Shown here in pieces: positions 24,634 through 31,947 of a DNA stretch of 32,920 bases. The DNA is taken from contig SGZL01000013.1 in NCBI GenBank assembly GCA_004213955.1, positions 1 to 32,920 on the forward strand, given 5' to 3'. Under the pieces are notes generated by a model. It ran no database searches, was not told the origin of the DNA, and was given only the letters and a program-made list of their open reading frames with translations. A program made the position numbers and the translations under genes. Origin of the DNA: Gammaproteobacteria bacterium. GTDB taxonomy: Bacteria > Pseudomonadota > Gammaproteobacteria > Magnimaribacterales > AG-339-G14. Each line of letters opens with the position of its first letter. Position 1 is the stretch's first letter.

Positions 24634-27249
24634 ATGTCCTTTCTAAGCAAAATTTTTGGAAACAAAGATATCAAAAGCTTAAAAGTAGCTAAAGGTTACC
24701 TCGCGCAAATAAATTCTCTTGAAGAGGATTTTTCAAAACTTTCAGACGAAGGTTTAAAACAAAAGACATCAGATCTTATTCGCTTTTATGAGCAAGAATC
24801 CAACCTAGAAGCATTAATACCTGAAGCTTTCGCTGCTGTCAGAGAGTCAAGTAAAAGGAATATAGGTTTGAGGCATTACGATTGTCAAATTGTTGGTGGA
24901 ATTATTTTACACAATGGCAGTATTGCTGAAATGGCAACTGGAGAAGGAAAAACTCTTGCTGCCACGCTCCCTTGTTATTTAAATGCATTGACCAAAAAGA
25001 GCGTGTTAGTAATCACTGCGAACGAATATTTAGCTGAAAGAGATGCTAAATGGATGGGGCCAATCTTTGAAGGCTTGGGGATGTCAGTAGGATTTATCTC
25101 TTCTGAATTAAATTTAGCTGAAAGAAAAGTTATCTATGAAAAAGACATCGTCTACGTAACAAACAATGAAATAGGTTTTGATTATCTTCGCGACAATATG
25201 CTTATTAGAAAAGAAGACAAGACTTTAAGAGGTTTAAATTTTGCCGTCATTGATGAGGTTGACTCTATTTTAATAGACGAGGCAAGAACTCCTTTAATAA
25301 TTAGTGGGGTTGCAGAAGATAATGCTGATTTGTATTTGAAGTTAAAGAACGTTCCTAAATCTCTCAACGAAGAAATTATTGACGTTGAAACAAATGAAAC
25401 TTCTCAGGAGGGAGATTACGTTATTGATCTTCAATCAAACTCAATAGAACTTACGAATCAAGGTCATGAAAAAATTGAAGAAAAACTTAGAGAATTAAAT
25501 TTAATTGCATCAAACGAGAATCTTTACTCAAGTAAAAATTTAAAATTACTTGATATGGTAATTTGCATATTGAGAGCAAATTTACTTTTTCAGAAAAATA
25601 CTGATTACATTCTTCAAAATAATAAAATTGTTTTGATCGACTCTAACTCAGGAAGGCCTATGCCGGGCAGAAGACTATCGGGTGGAGTGCATCAGGCTTT
25701 AGAAATGAAAGAAAACCTTCCGATTCAGCAAGAAAGTCAAACGCTTGCTTCAATAACCTTTCAAAACTTTTTTAGACTTTTTGAAAAAATTTCTGGAATG
25801 ACCGGTACAGCAAAGACTGAAGCGGCAGAATTTGAAGAAATCTATGGCCTATCGTCTGTTTCAATACCAACCAACATGCCCATGGTTAGAGATGATATGG
25901 AAGATAAAATTTATTTATCTTTGGATGAAAAATTTGAAGCAGTTGTTGATGAGATTTCTTCTATACATGCAAAACAAAGACCAATTTTAATAGGTACTAT
26001 TTCTATTGAAACTTCTGAAATTATTTCAAATAAGTTAAGCGCTTTAAACATCGATCATAATGTTTTAAATGCTAAGCAAAATCAAAGCGAAGCTCAGATC
26101 ATTTCTGAAGCAGGTAAATTAGGAGCGGTTACCATTGCTACTAACATGGCAGGAAGAGGTACAGATATTGTTCTAGGAGGGCTAGATTCTTCGAATGAAG
26201 AGAAGCAAGAAATAAAAGAATTGGGCGGATTACATGTCATCGGAACTGAAAGACATGAATCTAGAAGAATAGATAATCAATTAAGGGGAAGAAGTGGTAG
26301 ACAAGGTGATCCGGGATCTTCAAGGTTCTTTTTGTCTTTAGAAGATCCTTTGATGAAAATCTTTGCTCCAGAAAGAATAAAAAATCTAATGACTTCTATG
26401 GGAGGAATGGAAAAAGGAGAAGCTATAGAACATAGAATGTTAACAAACGCTATTGAAAGAGCTCAAAAGAGAGTGGAAGGAAGAAACTTTGATATTAGAA
26501 AAAGGATTTTAGAATTTGATGATGTGCTTAACGAGCAAAGAAAAATAATCTATTCGCAACGAGACGAAATTCTTAACAGTTTAGAAATTAATGAATTGAT
26601 AGATTCAATGATCGAAGATGTTTTGTCTTATCAGTTCGATCAACTGATTCCCGAAGCTGGTTTAGAGTCTGAATGGAAAAGTGAAGAATTAAATAATCTC
26701 TATAAAAATGAATATGATGTTGATATAAGTTTCACCAATATTTTTGAAGAAAATGATACTGATCTTAGTGAGTCTAAAAATGAGATTCTTGAACTTGTTT
26801 CAAAAAAATATTTATCAAAAAGAGATGAAAAGAAAGAAGTATTCATTCAAATCGAGAAACAAATAGTTCTGCAAGTTATAGATCAATCTTGGAAGAATCA
26901 CATTAATAGCTTAGAAAGTCTAAGACAGAATATAGGTTTCAGAAGTTATGCTGGGAAAGACCCTAGACTGGAATATAAAAGAGAAGCCTTTGAAATGTTT
27001 GAAAAGCTTTTGGAAACTATCAAATCAGAATCGGTTAGATTTTTAACTAAGGTCGAAGTCTCTGAAACTGCGTCAGGTGATAATGAAAGGAGTGAGGATT
27101 TAATTAATAAAACAAAATCAAAGAAAGATTCTTTTGCTTCATTACTAGAGAATAAATTAGAACCTAATGACGATCAAACCAATCCAAATACTGAAGGCAA
27201 TAGAAGACAAAGACGCATGAAAGCGAAAGCAAAAAGAAAAAGAAGATAA
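24634..27249 (+). CDS. secA: Protein translocase ATPase SecA, without C-terminal zinc domain
   Basis: SecA is the motor ATPase that pushes preproteins through SecYEG. The 871 residues include Walker A ATGEGKT (101-107), DEVDSILIDEART (Walker B region), the second ATPase half with TNMAGRGTDIVLGG and QLRGRSGRQGDPGSSRFFLSLED, and the helical scaffold region ending near GFRSYAGKDPRLEYK. E. coli SecA (901) ends in a Cys-rich zinc domain that binds SecB and lipids. Here there is no Cys cluster, only a basic tail (RRQRRMKAKAKRKRR). A weak AAAGA precedes the ATG; argJ begins one base after the stop. Confidence 0.97.
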   Translation: MSFLSKIFGNKDIKSLKVAKGYLAQINSLEEDFSKLSDEGLKQKTSDLIRFYEQESNLEALIPEAFAAVRESSKRNIGLRHYDCQIVGGIILHNGSIAEMATGEGKTLAATLPCYLNALTKKSVLVITANEYLAERDAKWMGPIFEGLGMSVGFISSELNLAERKVIYEKDIVYVTNNEIGFDYLRDNMLIRKEDKTLRGLNFAVIDEVDSILIDEARTPLIISGVAEDNADLYLKLKNVPKSLNEEIIDVETNETSQEGDYVIDLQSNSIELTNQGHEKIEEKLRELNLIASNENLYSSKNLKLLDMVICILRANLLFQKNTDYILQNNKIVLIDSNSGRPMPGRRLSGGVHQALEMKENLPIQQESQTLASITFQNFFRLFEKISGMTGTAKTEAAEFEEIYGLSSVSIPTNMPMVRDDMEDKIYLSLDEKFEAVVDEISSIHAKQRPILIGTISIETSEIISNKLSALNIDHNVLNAKQNQSEAQIISEAGKLGAVTIATNMAGRGTDIVLGGLDSSNEEKQEIKELGGLHVIGTERHESRRIDNQLRGRSGRQGDPGSSRFFLSLEDPLMKIFAPERIKNLMTSMGGMEKGEAIEHRMLTNAIERAQKRVEGRNFDIRKRILEFDDVLNEQRKIIYSQRDEILNSLEINELIDSMIEDVLSYQFDQLIPEAGLESEWKSEELNNLYKNEYDVDISFTNIFEENDTDLSESKNEILELVSKKYLSKRDEKKEVFIQIEKQIVLQVIDQSWKNHINSLESLRQNIGFRSYAGKDPRLEYKREAFEMFEKLLETIKSESVRFLTKVEVSETASGDNERSEDLINKTKSKKDSFASLLENKLEPNDDQTNPNTEGNRRQRRMKAKAKRKRR

Positions 27250-27250
27250 T

Positions 27251-28423
27251 ATGTTAAGTGAAGTTGAAATTGGTTGTGCGACCACTAATTCAAAATACAA
27301 AGAACGTTTGGATTGCGCTGTAGTCAAAATTCCAAAGTCTTCAAGCCTATCTGGAGTTTTTACTACTAACAATTTCAAGTCAGCTCCAGTGAAAAACTGT
27401 CTAAAGAAGTTTTCGCAAAAAATGAGTGGTGAAAAACTACTGGCCATTAATGCTGGTAATGCTAATGCTGGGACCGGTAAAGCGGGAGAGAATGATTTGG
27501 AATTAGTGTTAGATTCCATCGCCCAGGAGACCGGTATTAACAAAAAAAATATATTCCACTTTTCGACTGGAGTCATCGGAGAACGACTTGAGATCAAATC
27601 AATAACTTCGACTTTTGAAAAATGTTTGAAAGTTTTCAAAAGAAATAATTTTCAAAGCTTGGCAACATCCATAATGACTACTGACAAAAAAATTAAAATC
27701 TCAAAAACAATAGTCAAAATTGGAAATAAAAAATTTTCCATCGTTGGCGTAGCCAAAGGAGTTGGGATGATTGAACCAAATATGGCAACAACACTAAGCT
27801 TTGTTTTTACTGATCTAAAAATTTCCGAATCAACCTTAAAAAAAATTCATAAAAATATTTGCAACGAAACTTTTAATTCCATTTCAGTTGATGGCGAACA
27901 ATCTCCAAGTGACTCTAGTATTTTAGTTGCGACAGGTAAAAATTTAATAAAATCTCCAAAATTACTCAGGATTTTTGAAAAGTCGCTACTGAAAATTTTT
28001 ACAGAACTTTCCGAAAAGCTGTTGTTGGATGGGGAAGGTGCAACAAAACTAATAGAGATAGAGGTATCCGGATTAAAGTCAAAAATTGCATGTAAAGAAG
28101 TAGCAAAAAAAATTGCTAATTCACCTTTATTAAAAACTGCAGCTTATGGGGAAGACCCTAATTGGGGTCGAATTCTATCTGCCGCAGGAAATACAGAAAA
28201 TAAATTTCAAGAGAAAGACGTATCTCTAAAAATTGGAAAAATTAGAGTGTTAGAAAAAGGAGAAATTCACAAAAAATATAAAGAATCTTTAGGTAAAAAG
28301 GAATTCAAAAAGAAAAGAATATCCCTTGCTATTATATTGGGATCTTCAAAGCATAGTGCAAAAGTTAAATCATCTGATTTAACTCATGAGTACGTTTCAA
28401 TAAATAGTGATTACCGAAGTTAA
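27251..28423 (+). CDS. argJ: Bifunctional glutamate N-acetyltransferase/amino-acid acetyltransferase ArgJ
   Basis: ArgJ recycles the acetyl group in arginine synthesis by transferring it from N-acetylornithine to glutamate. The 390-residue precursor contains NAGNANAGTG (about 67-76), STGVIGE (105-111) and the self-cleavage motif KGVGMIEPNMATTLSF. The expected cut between Ala179 and Thr180 would free Thr180 as the nucleophile of the beta subunit. GEDPNWGRI lies near the C-terminus. It follows secA by one base, as in other gammaproteobacteria with an argJ-mutT-yacG-coaE neighbourhood. Whether it uses acetyl-CoA as well cannot be told from sequence alone. Confidence 0.95.
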   Translation: MLSEVEIGCATTNSKYKERLDCAVVKIPKSSSLSGVFTTNNFKSAPVKNCLKKFSQKMSGEKLLAINAGNANAGTGKAGENDLELVLDSIAQETGINKKNIFHFSTGVIGERLEIKSITSTFEKCLKVFKRNNFQSLATSIMTTDKKIKISKTIVKIGNKKFSIVGVAKGVGMIEPNMATTLSFVFTDLKISESTLKKIHKNICNETFNSISVDGEQSPSDSSILVATGKNLIKSPKLLRIFEKSLLKIFTELSEKLLLDGEGATKLIEIEVSGLKSKIACKEVAKKIANSPLLKTAAYGEDPNWGRILSAAGNTENKFQEKDVSLKIGKIRVLEKGEIHKKYKESLGKKEFKKKRISLAIILGSSKHSAKVKSSDLTHEYVSINSDYRS

Positions 28424-28949
28424 TCTAATAGGTATTACTCCAGAAGTTATACGAGATGAGGATTTTGAAAATATAAAAAAATCTTTCGAATCCAGAATAG
28501 ATTTAATAATCCTTAGATTTGAAACTAACAAAGAATTCAACAAACATCATGAAAATTTTGTTGCTTTAGCTAAGGACGTAGATAAAGAATTATCTATCAA
28601 TTCTAGGCATATAGATCAAATACCCAAAAATTCAAACTTACATTTAAATTCAAAAGATTTGTTGCGACTTGCTCAAAGGCCCATTTCAACTAGTCTGCTT
28701 TTGGGTGCGTCTTGTCATAATGAAGCAGAGGTAAAACAAGCAAAAAAAATTGGTTGTGATTATCTATTGATTTCTCCTGTTTACAACACTAATGGTAAAG
28801 AAGGCATAGGTTGGAGTCATTTCAAAACATTGTCGGCATTAAGTACTTGTCCGTGTTTTGCTTTAGGAGGAATGAAAAAAGAGAATATCAAAGACTCTCT
28901 TGAGAATGGCGGGCAAGGTGTCGCTGGAATATCTTTGATGAACGATTAA
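28407..28949 (+). CDS. Lone ThiE/TenI-like domain (GTG start)
   Basis: The 180-residue protein looks like the C-terminal thiamine-phosphate-synthase/TenI-like half of the gammaproteobacterial MutT-ThiE fusion often found after argJ. Motifs include LHLNSKDLLRL, GASCHNEAEVKQA (about 108-120), DYLLISPVYNTNGKEGIGW and the terminal ALGGM...GVAGI phosphate-binding region. No Nudix domain is present, and the start is a GTG 17 bp inside the argJ 3' end. TMP-synthase activity is doubtful because the standard pyrophosphate-binding residues are not obvious. Its stop overlaps that of the yacG remnant by two bases, tail to tail. Confidence 0.7.
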   Translation: MITEVNLIGITPEVIRDEDFENIKKSFESRIDLIILRFETNKEFNKHHENFVALAKDVDKELSINSRHIDQIPKNSNLHLNSKDLLRLAQRPISTSLLLGASCHNEAEVKQAKKIGCDYLLISPVYNTNGKEGIGWSHFKTLSALSTCPCFALGGMKKENIKDSLENGGQGVAGISLMND

Positions 28950-29104
28950 TCGTAATTTTCTTCAGAATCCAAAGTTCTTGAGATTACATTTTTTTCACTG
29001 AGCCAATTTGATAAGTCTAATGATCTACATCTCTCCGAGCAAAAAGGTTTAAAGTTGTTTTGATCGCTGCTCTTGAATTCTTTTTTACAGTGCAAACATT
29101 TCAT
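28946..29104 (-). pseudogene. yacG: yacG remnant with two compensating frameshifts
   Basis: YacG is a small zinc-ribbon protein reported to inhibit DNA gyrase in E. coli; coaE-yacG order is conserved. Conceptual translation across two shifts gives a 52-residue protein MKCLHCKKEF..., then FKPFCSERCRSLDLSNW, with all four zinc-binding Cys. The ATG overlaps the coaE stop (TAATG), and the ATG and terminal TAA are in frame with each other over 159 nt. Between them, an extra A in AAAA (29098-29101) shifts the frame and a missing T at TTTT (29041-29044) restores it. The uncorrected frame has stops TAA after CTG and after CTT. It may be a sequencing or assembly error in homopolymers, or a true decaying gene. 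Confidence 0.75.
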
Positions 29105-29697
29105 TAAGTCATTTCTTTTAAAAGATTTTCATGAACTTTTTTTACGTTTATTTCTAATTGCTCTAAAGAATCATCATTGTTGATAACTATCGATGCAATT
29201 TTTAATTTATCGTCTCGAGACATTTGAGCTGAAATTATTTTCTTAACCGAATCTTCTGAAACTGAGTCTCTTTTTGAAGTTCTAGATACTTGCGAATTTA
29301 ATGAAGAGTCAATCAAAATAGTCGCATTACAAAATTCATGTTGATCTGTCTCGAATAATAAGGGTGACACTAAAATGACATATTCTGAAGATGAATTTTT
29401 TAACTTGGATTGAATGATGTGTCTTATTTCTGGATGTAATAATTGCTCCAACCAAATCTTATCTTCTGAATTATCGAAAATTATTTCTCTTAGCTTAGCT
29501 CTGTTTAAAGTTTGATCCTCGAGGAGAATTTCGCTTCCAAATTTTTTTTGAATTTCATCTAAAGCCTTAGAACCTGGAAGTACCGCTTCCCTTGACGCTA
29601 AGTCTGCATCAACCACATCTATTCCTAGATCTTCAAAAATAGCAGTGGCCGCTGATTTTCCTGAGCCTATTCCACCAGTTAATCCAACAACGAACAT
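29104..29697 (-). CDS. coaE: Dephospho-CoA kinase
   Basis: CoaE phosphorylates the 3'-OH of dephospho-CoA, the last step of coenzyme A synthesis. The 197 residues contain the P-loop GLTGGIGSGKS (about 5-15), VVDADLASREAV (33-44, substrate binding) and VLVSPLLFET (the lid/base region). E. coli has 206. The ATG has no evident Shine-Dalgarno. It lies 28 bp after tRNA-Ala and overlaps the downstream yacG start region. Confidence 0.96.
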   Translation of the reverse strand: MFVVGLTGGIGSGKSAATAIFEDLGIDVVDADLASREAVLPGSKALDEIQKKFGSEILLEDQTLNRAKLREIIFDNSEDKIWLEQLLHPEIRHIIQSKLKNSSSEYVILVSPLLFETDQHEFCNATILIDSSLNSQVSRTSKRDSVSEDSVKKIISAQMSRDDKLKIASIVINNDDSLEQLEINVKKVHENLLKEMT

Positions 29698-29725
29698 TCT
29701 AGAATGATAACAATAATTTCTTCAA

Positions 29726-29801
29726 TGGTGGAGCCAGGCGGGATCGAACCGCCGACCTCCTGAATGCAAATCAGGCGCTCTCCCAGCTGAGCTATGGCCC
29801 C
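29726..29801 (-). tRNA. tRNA-Ala (TGC anticodon)
   Basis: 76-nt cloverleaf: acceptor GGGGCCA/TGGCTCC with one G-T pair, anticodon stem CCTGA/TCAGG around TTTGCAT, A discriminator and encoded CCA. This isoacceptor usually lies inside an rRNA operon; here it stands alone upstream of coaE. Confidence 0.96.
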
Positions 29802-29815
29802 AAAAAAGTTTTTGG

Positions 29816-29821
29816 ATTATA
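29816..29821 (-). promoter_or_regulatory. Probable -10 box of tRNA-Ala
   Basis: The minus strand carries a perfect TATAAT, 14 bp before the mature tRNA. No convincing -35 lies 16-18 bp upstream. It fits the expected position for the tRNA-Ala start site near 29809. Confidence 0.45.
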
Positions 29822-29876
29822 TCTCTCAGATATTAAATTTACTATAAATATTATTTAAGCCTATTCCAAAAAGTAG

Positions 29877-30563
29877 TTAAGCTTGTGGAAGATAATTTAA
29901 AGCTTCTACAATTCTTTCAACAACCAATTTTTGCGAATACTGCTTTGTTTTTTCATAGTGAGGATGAGGAAGAGTAGACAAATCGTTAGCTCTTGTTATA
30001 GCAGTCTCAACCAACTGATCTGCTGGTACAACTTCATCTAAAAGACCTGCGGTAACTGCCTCCGAAGGCGTGTAAGTAGCTGAATGATAAAGTGCTTTAT
30101 AGTAATGTTTCTTATCTAGCCTATCTTTAATAATCTCTAAAATTTGCACGGGTATATCCATGTTGTTTCTAACTTCATTAGCTTGCAAAACAAATTTTCC
30201 TTCGGTACCAATTCTGATATCAGCGCAGCATACTGTAAACAATCCTAAAGCAACTGCATGGCCAGATACCGCCGCGACTATTGGACGCGGAAAAGAATAA
30301 AGATCTAGAAGAGTTTTGAATCCTAAGTTTGTCATCTTTATAGCTGCCTCAGCATCTCCAGATGCAAGAGTTTTAAGATCAAAACCACCAGAAAATATAC
30401 CTGCTCTTCCTGTGATAACTACAGCCCCTGAATCTTTAGGTATCTCGTTAAGAAAGCCTTGAACGGTGGTGAGCATATCAAAAGAAAAAGCATTGGCTTT
30501 TCCATCGTCTAGTTGAATAATTGAGATGTCCCCTTCCTTAGATAATTTAGCTATATCAGTCAT
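29877..30563 (-). CDS. Crotonase/enoyl-CoA hydratase family protein, atypical active site
   Basis: The 228-residue protein has the crotonase fold. FSGGFDLKTL (about 57-66) and SGHAVALG (about 100-107) supply the oxyanion-hole region that binds the acyl-CoA thioester. In hydratases a Glu follows the second motif (GGGCEL) and another lies in QPE. Here the first is replaced in GLFTVCCADIRIG, while a Glu remains in QANEV. Classical hydration is therefore uncertain, and other crotonase reactions (isomerase, hydrolase) are possible. A GGAG Shine-Dalgarno lies 6 nt before the ATG. It is divergent from the desaturase-like gene. Confidence 0.82.
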   Translation of the reverse strand: MTDIAKLSKEGDISIIQLDDGKANAFSFDMLTTVQGFLNEIPKDSGAVVITGRAGIFSGGFDLKTLASGDAEAAIKMTNLGFKTLLDLYSFPRPIVAAVSGHAVALGLFTVCCADIRIGTEGKFVLQANEVRNNMDIPVQILEIIKDRLDKKHYYKALYHSATYTPSEAVTAGLLDEVVPADQLVETAITRANDLSTLPHPHYEKTKQYSQKLVVERIVEALNYLPQA

Positions 30564-30611
30564 TCATTTCTCCATAAAAGTATTAAGCCAAAAAACTTTA
30601 ACGTAAAATCA

Positions 30612-30640
30612 TTGCCTAAACAATAAGTTAAACATAGAAT
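30612..30640 (+). promoter_or_regulatory. Promoter of the sterol-desaturase-like gene (leaderless)
   Basis: TTGCCT (30612-30617), a 17-bp spacer and TAGAAT (30635-30640) form a good sigma70-type promoter. Only TTTTGC separates the -10 box from the ATG at 30647. The usual start site 7 nt after the -10 is the A of the ATG, so a leaderless mRNA is predicted. Confidence 0.6.
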
Positions 30641-30646
30641 TTTTGC

Positions 30647-31927
30647 ATGGAAAGTATAGCTTTTGACTCTTCGATAATAATTAATTTGGCTGTGCCAACT
30701 TTTTTTCTACTCATGTTTATAGAAATTCTCTATGGCCATTTTAGTGGAAAAAATAATTATCGATTCAATGATACTTTCACAAGCATATCACTTGGACTAA
30801 TTAGTAGATTTATTCCCTTATTAGGGATTGGTCTGCAAGGCGCTGCTTTTGCCTATGTAGCTGTTTATTTTAACCTGGCATTGTTTTCAACTAACAACCT
30901 TTGGGTATGGGTCTTAGCTTTCTTTTTATACGATTTAAGTTACTACTGGATGCACAGATTACATCACGAAGTTAAGGTCTTATGGGCAACGCATGTAGTG
31001 CATCATCATGGCGAAGAATTTAATCTTTCAACAGCGCTCAGACAAACTAGTACAGGTTTCCTTTGGAAGTGGATTTTCTACTTACCAATGTTTCTTATCG
31101 GGATTCCGCCTGAAGTCTTTGTGACCGTAGCAGGTATAAATTTAGTCTATCAATTCTGGGTACATACCGAACATATTGGAAAATTAGGTTGGCTAGAGTA
31201 TGTTTTCGTTACTCCATCGAATCACAGAGTTCACCACGCTCAGAACAAAGACTACATCGATGCAAATTATGGCGGTGTGTTCATTCTGTGGGACAGGATG
31301 TTTGGTTCTTATAAACCTGAAAAAGACGAAGTGAAACCGATCTATGGCACAACTAAACCGCTGCGAAGTTGGAATCCTCTCAAAGCAAATTTTGAAGTGT
31401 TCGCCGAGATTATTAGAGATTTCAGCAGCACAAAAAAATGGTCTGATAAATTCAAAGTAATTTTCTCTCCACCAAAATGGCGTCCCAGTGATGTAGAACA
31501 AAATTACCCCATCTTCAGAAATGACTTAGCAAATTTTGAAGTCTACGATCCGAAAAACTCAATCTATTTAAAAATTTATGGCTGGATCCAGCTGTCTTTC
31601 ATTATTTTGACTTCGGCATTTATCGCCTCATCTATTGGCAGTCTAGGTCTACTGGAAAGTTATGCTTACGCTTTAATTCTGATTGCTTCAGTAATTGTGA
31701 CTTTAAAAGGGTTTGAGAGTTATCGATTAAATTATATTAATGAGACTATCAAAATTTCTCTTTTAATTTCTATTTTATTTTTCTCAGGTTTATTCAATTC
31801 AAATTTATTAATCTTTCAAGTGTTTGTACTTCACCAGTCGTTCAGTCTTTTAAGTTTGCTGGTTTTATATGCCATGCAAAGTTTTAAACTCTTTTCATAC
31901 GAAATCGATTTAGATCCAAAGGTCTAG
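30647..31927 (+). CDS. Sterol desaturase/fatty acid hydroxylase superfamily membrane protein
   Basis: This 426-residue integral membrane protein belongs to the di-iron hydroxylase superfamily that includes sterol desaturases and alkylglycerol monooxygenase. Hydrophobic segments lie at about 11-30, 50-80 and 86-102, plus several near 145-170 and 310-410. The histidine boxes are HRLHH (103-107), HVVHHH (116-121), WVHTEH (172-176) and NHRVHH (192-197), the expected set for a di-iron site. The C-terminal third has additional helices, as in alkylglycerol-monooxygenase-like proteins. The substrate is not determinable from sequence; ether lipids or sterols are inference. There is no Shine-Dalgarno before the ATG. 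Confidence 0.85.
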   Translation: MESIAFDSSIIINLAVPTFFLLMFIEILYGHFSGKNNYRFNDTFTSISLGLISRFIPLLGIGLQGAAFAYVAVYFNLALFSTNNLWVWVLAFFLYDLSYYWMHRLHHEVKVLWATHVVHHHGEEFNLSTALRQTSTGFLWKWIFYLPMFLIGIPPEVFVTVAGINLVYQFWVHTEHIGKLGWLEYVFVTPSNHRVHHAQNKDYIDANYGGVFILWDRMFGSYKPEKDEVKPIYGTTKPLRSWNPLKANFEVFAEIIRDFSSTKKWSDKFKVIFSPPKWRPSDVEQNYPIFRNDLANFEVYDPKNSIYLKIYGWIQLSFIILTSAFIASSIGSLGLLESYAYALILIASVIVTLKGFESYRLNYINETIKISLLISILFFSGLFNSNLLIFQVFVLHQSFSLLSLLVLYAMQSFKLFSYEIDLDPKV

Positions 31928-31947
31928 ATTTCCATTAAATTTATTTT

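Noticed and set aside
27157-27639. 160-aa minus-strand ORF over the secA/argJ junction
   Set aside because: It is antisense to two well-supported genes and shows no recognisable motif.
29800-29815. CCAAAAA-AG-TTTTTGG inverted repeat upstream of tRNA-Ala
   Set aside because: Considered as a terminator, but the loop is only 2 nt, the stem is almost all A-T, and it overlaps the tRNA 5' end.
31193-31501. 102-aa minus-strand ORF inside the desaturase-like gene
   Set aside because: It lies entirely antisense to a well-supported membrane enzyme and has no motif.
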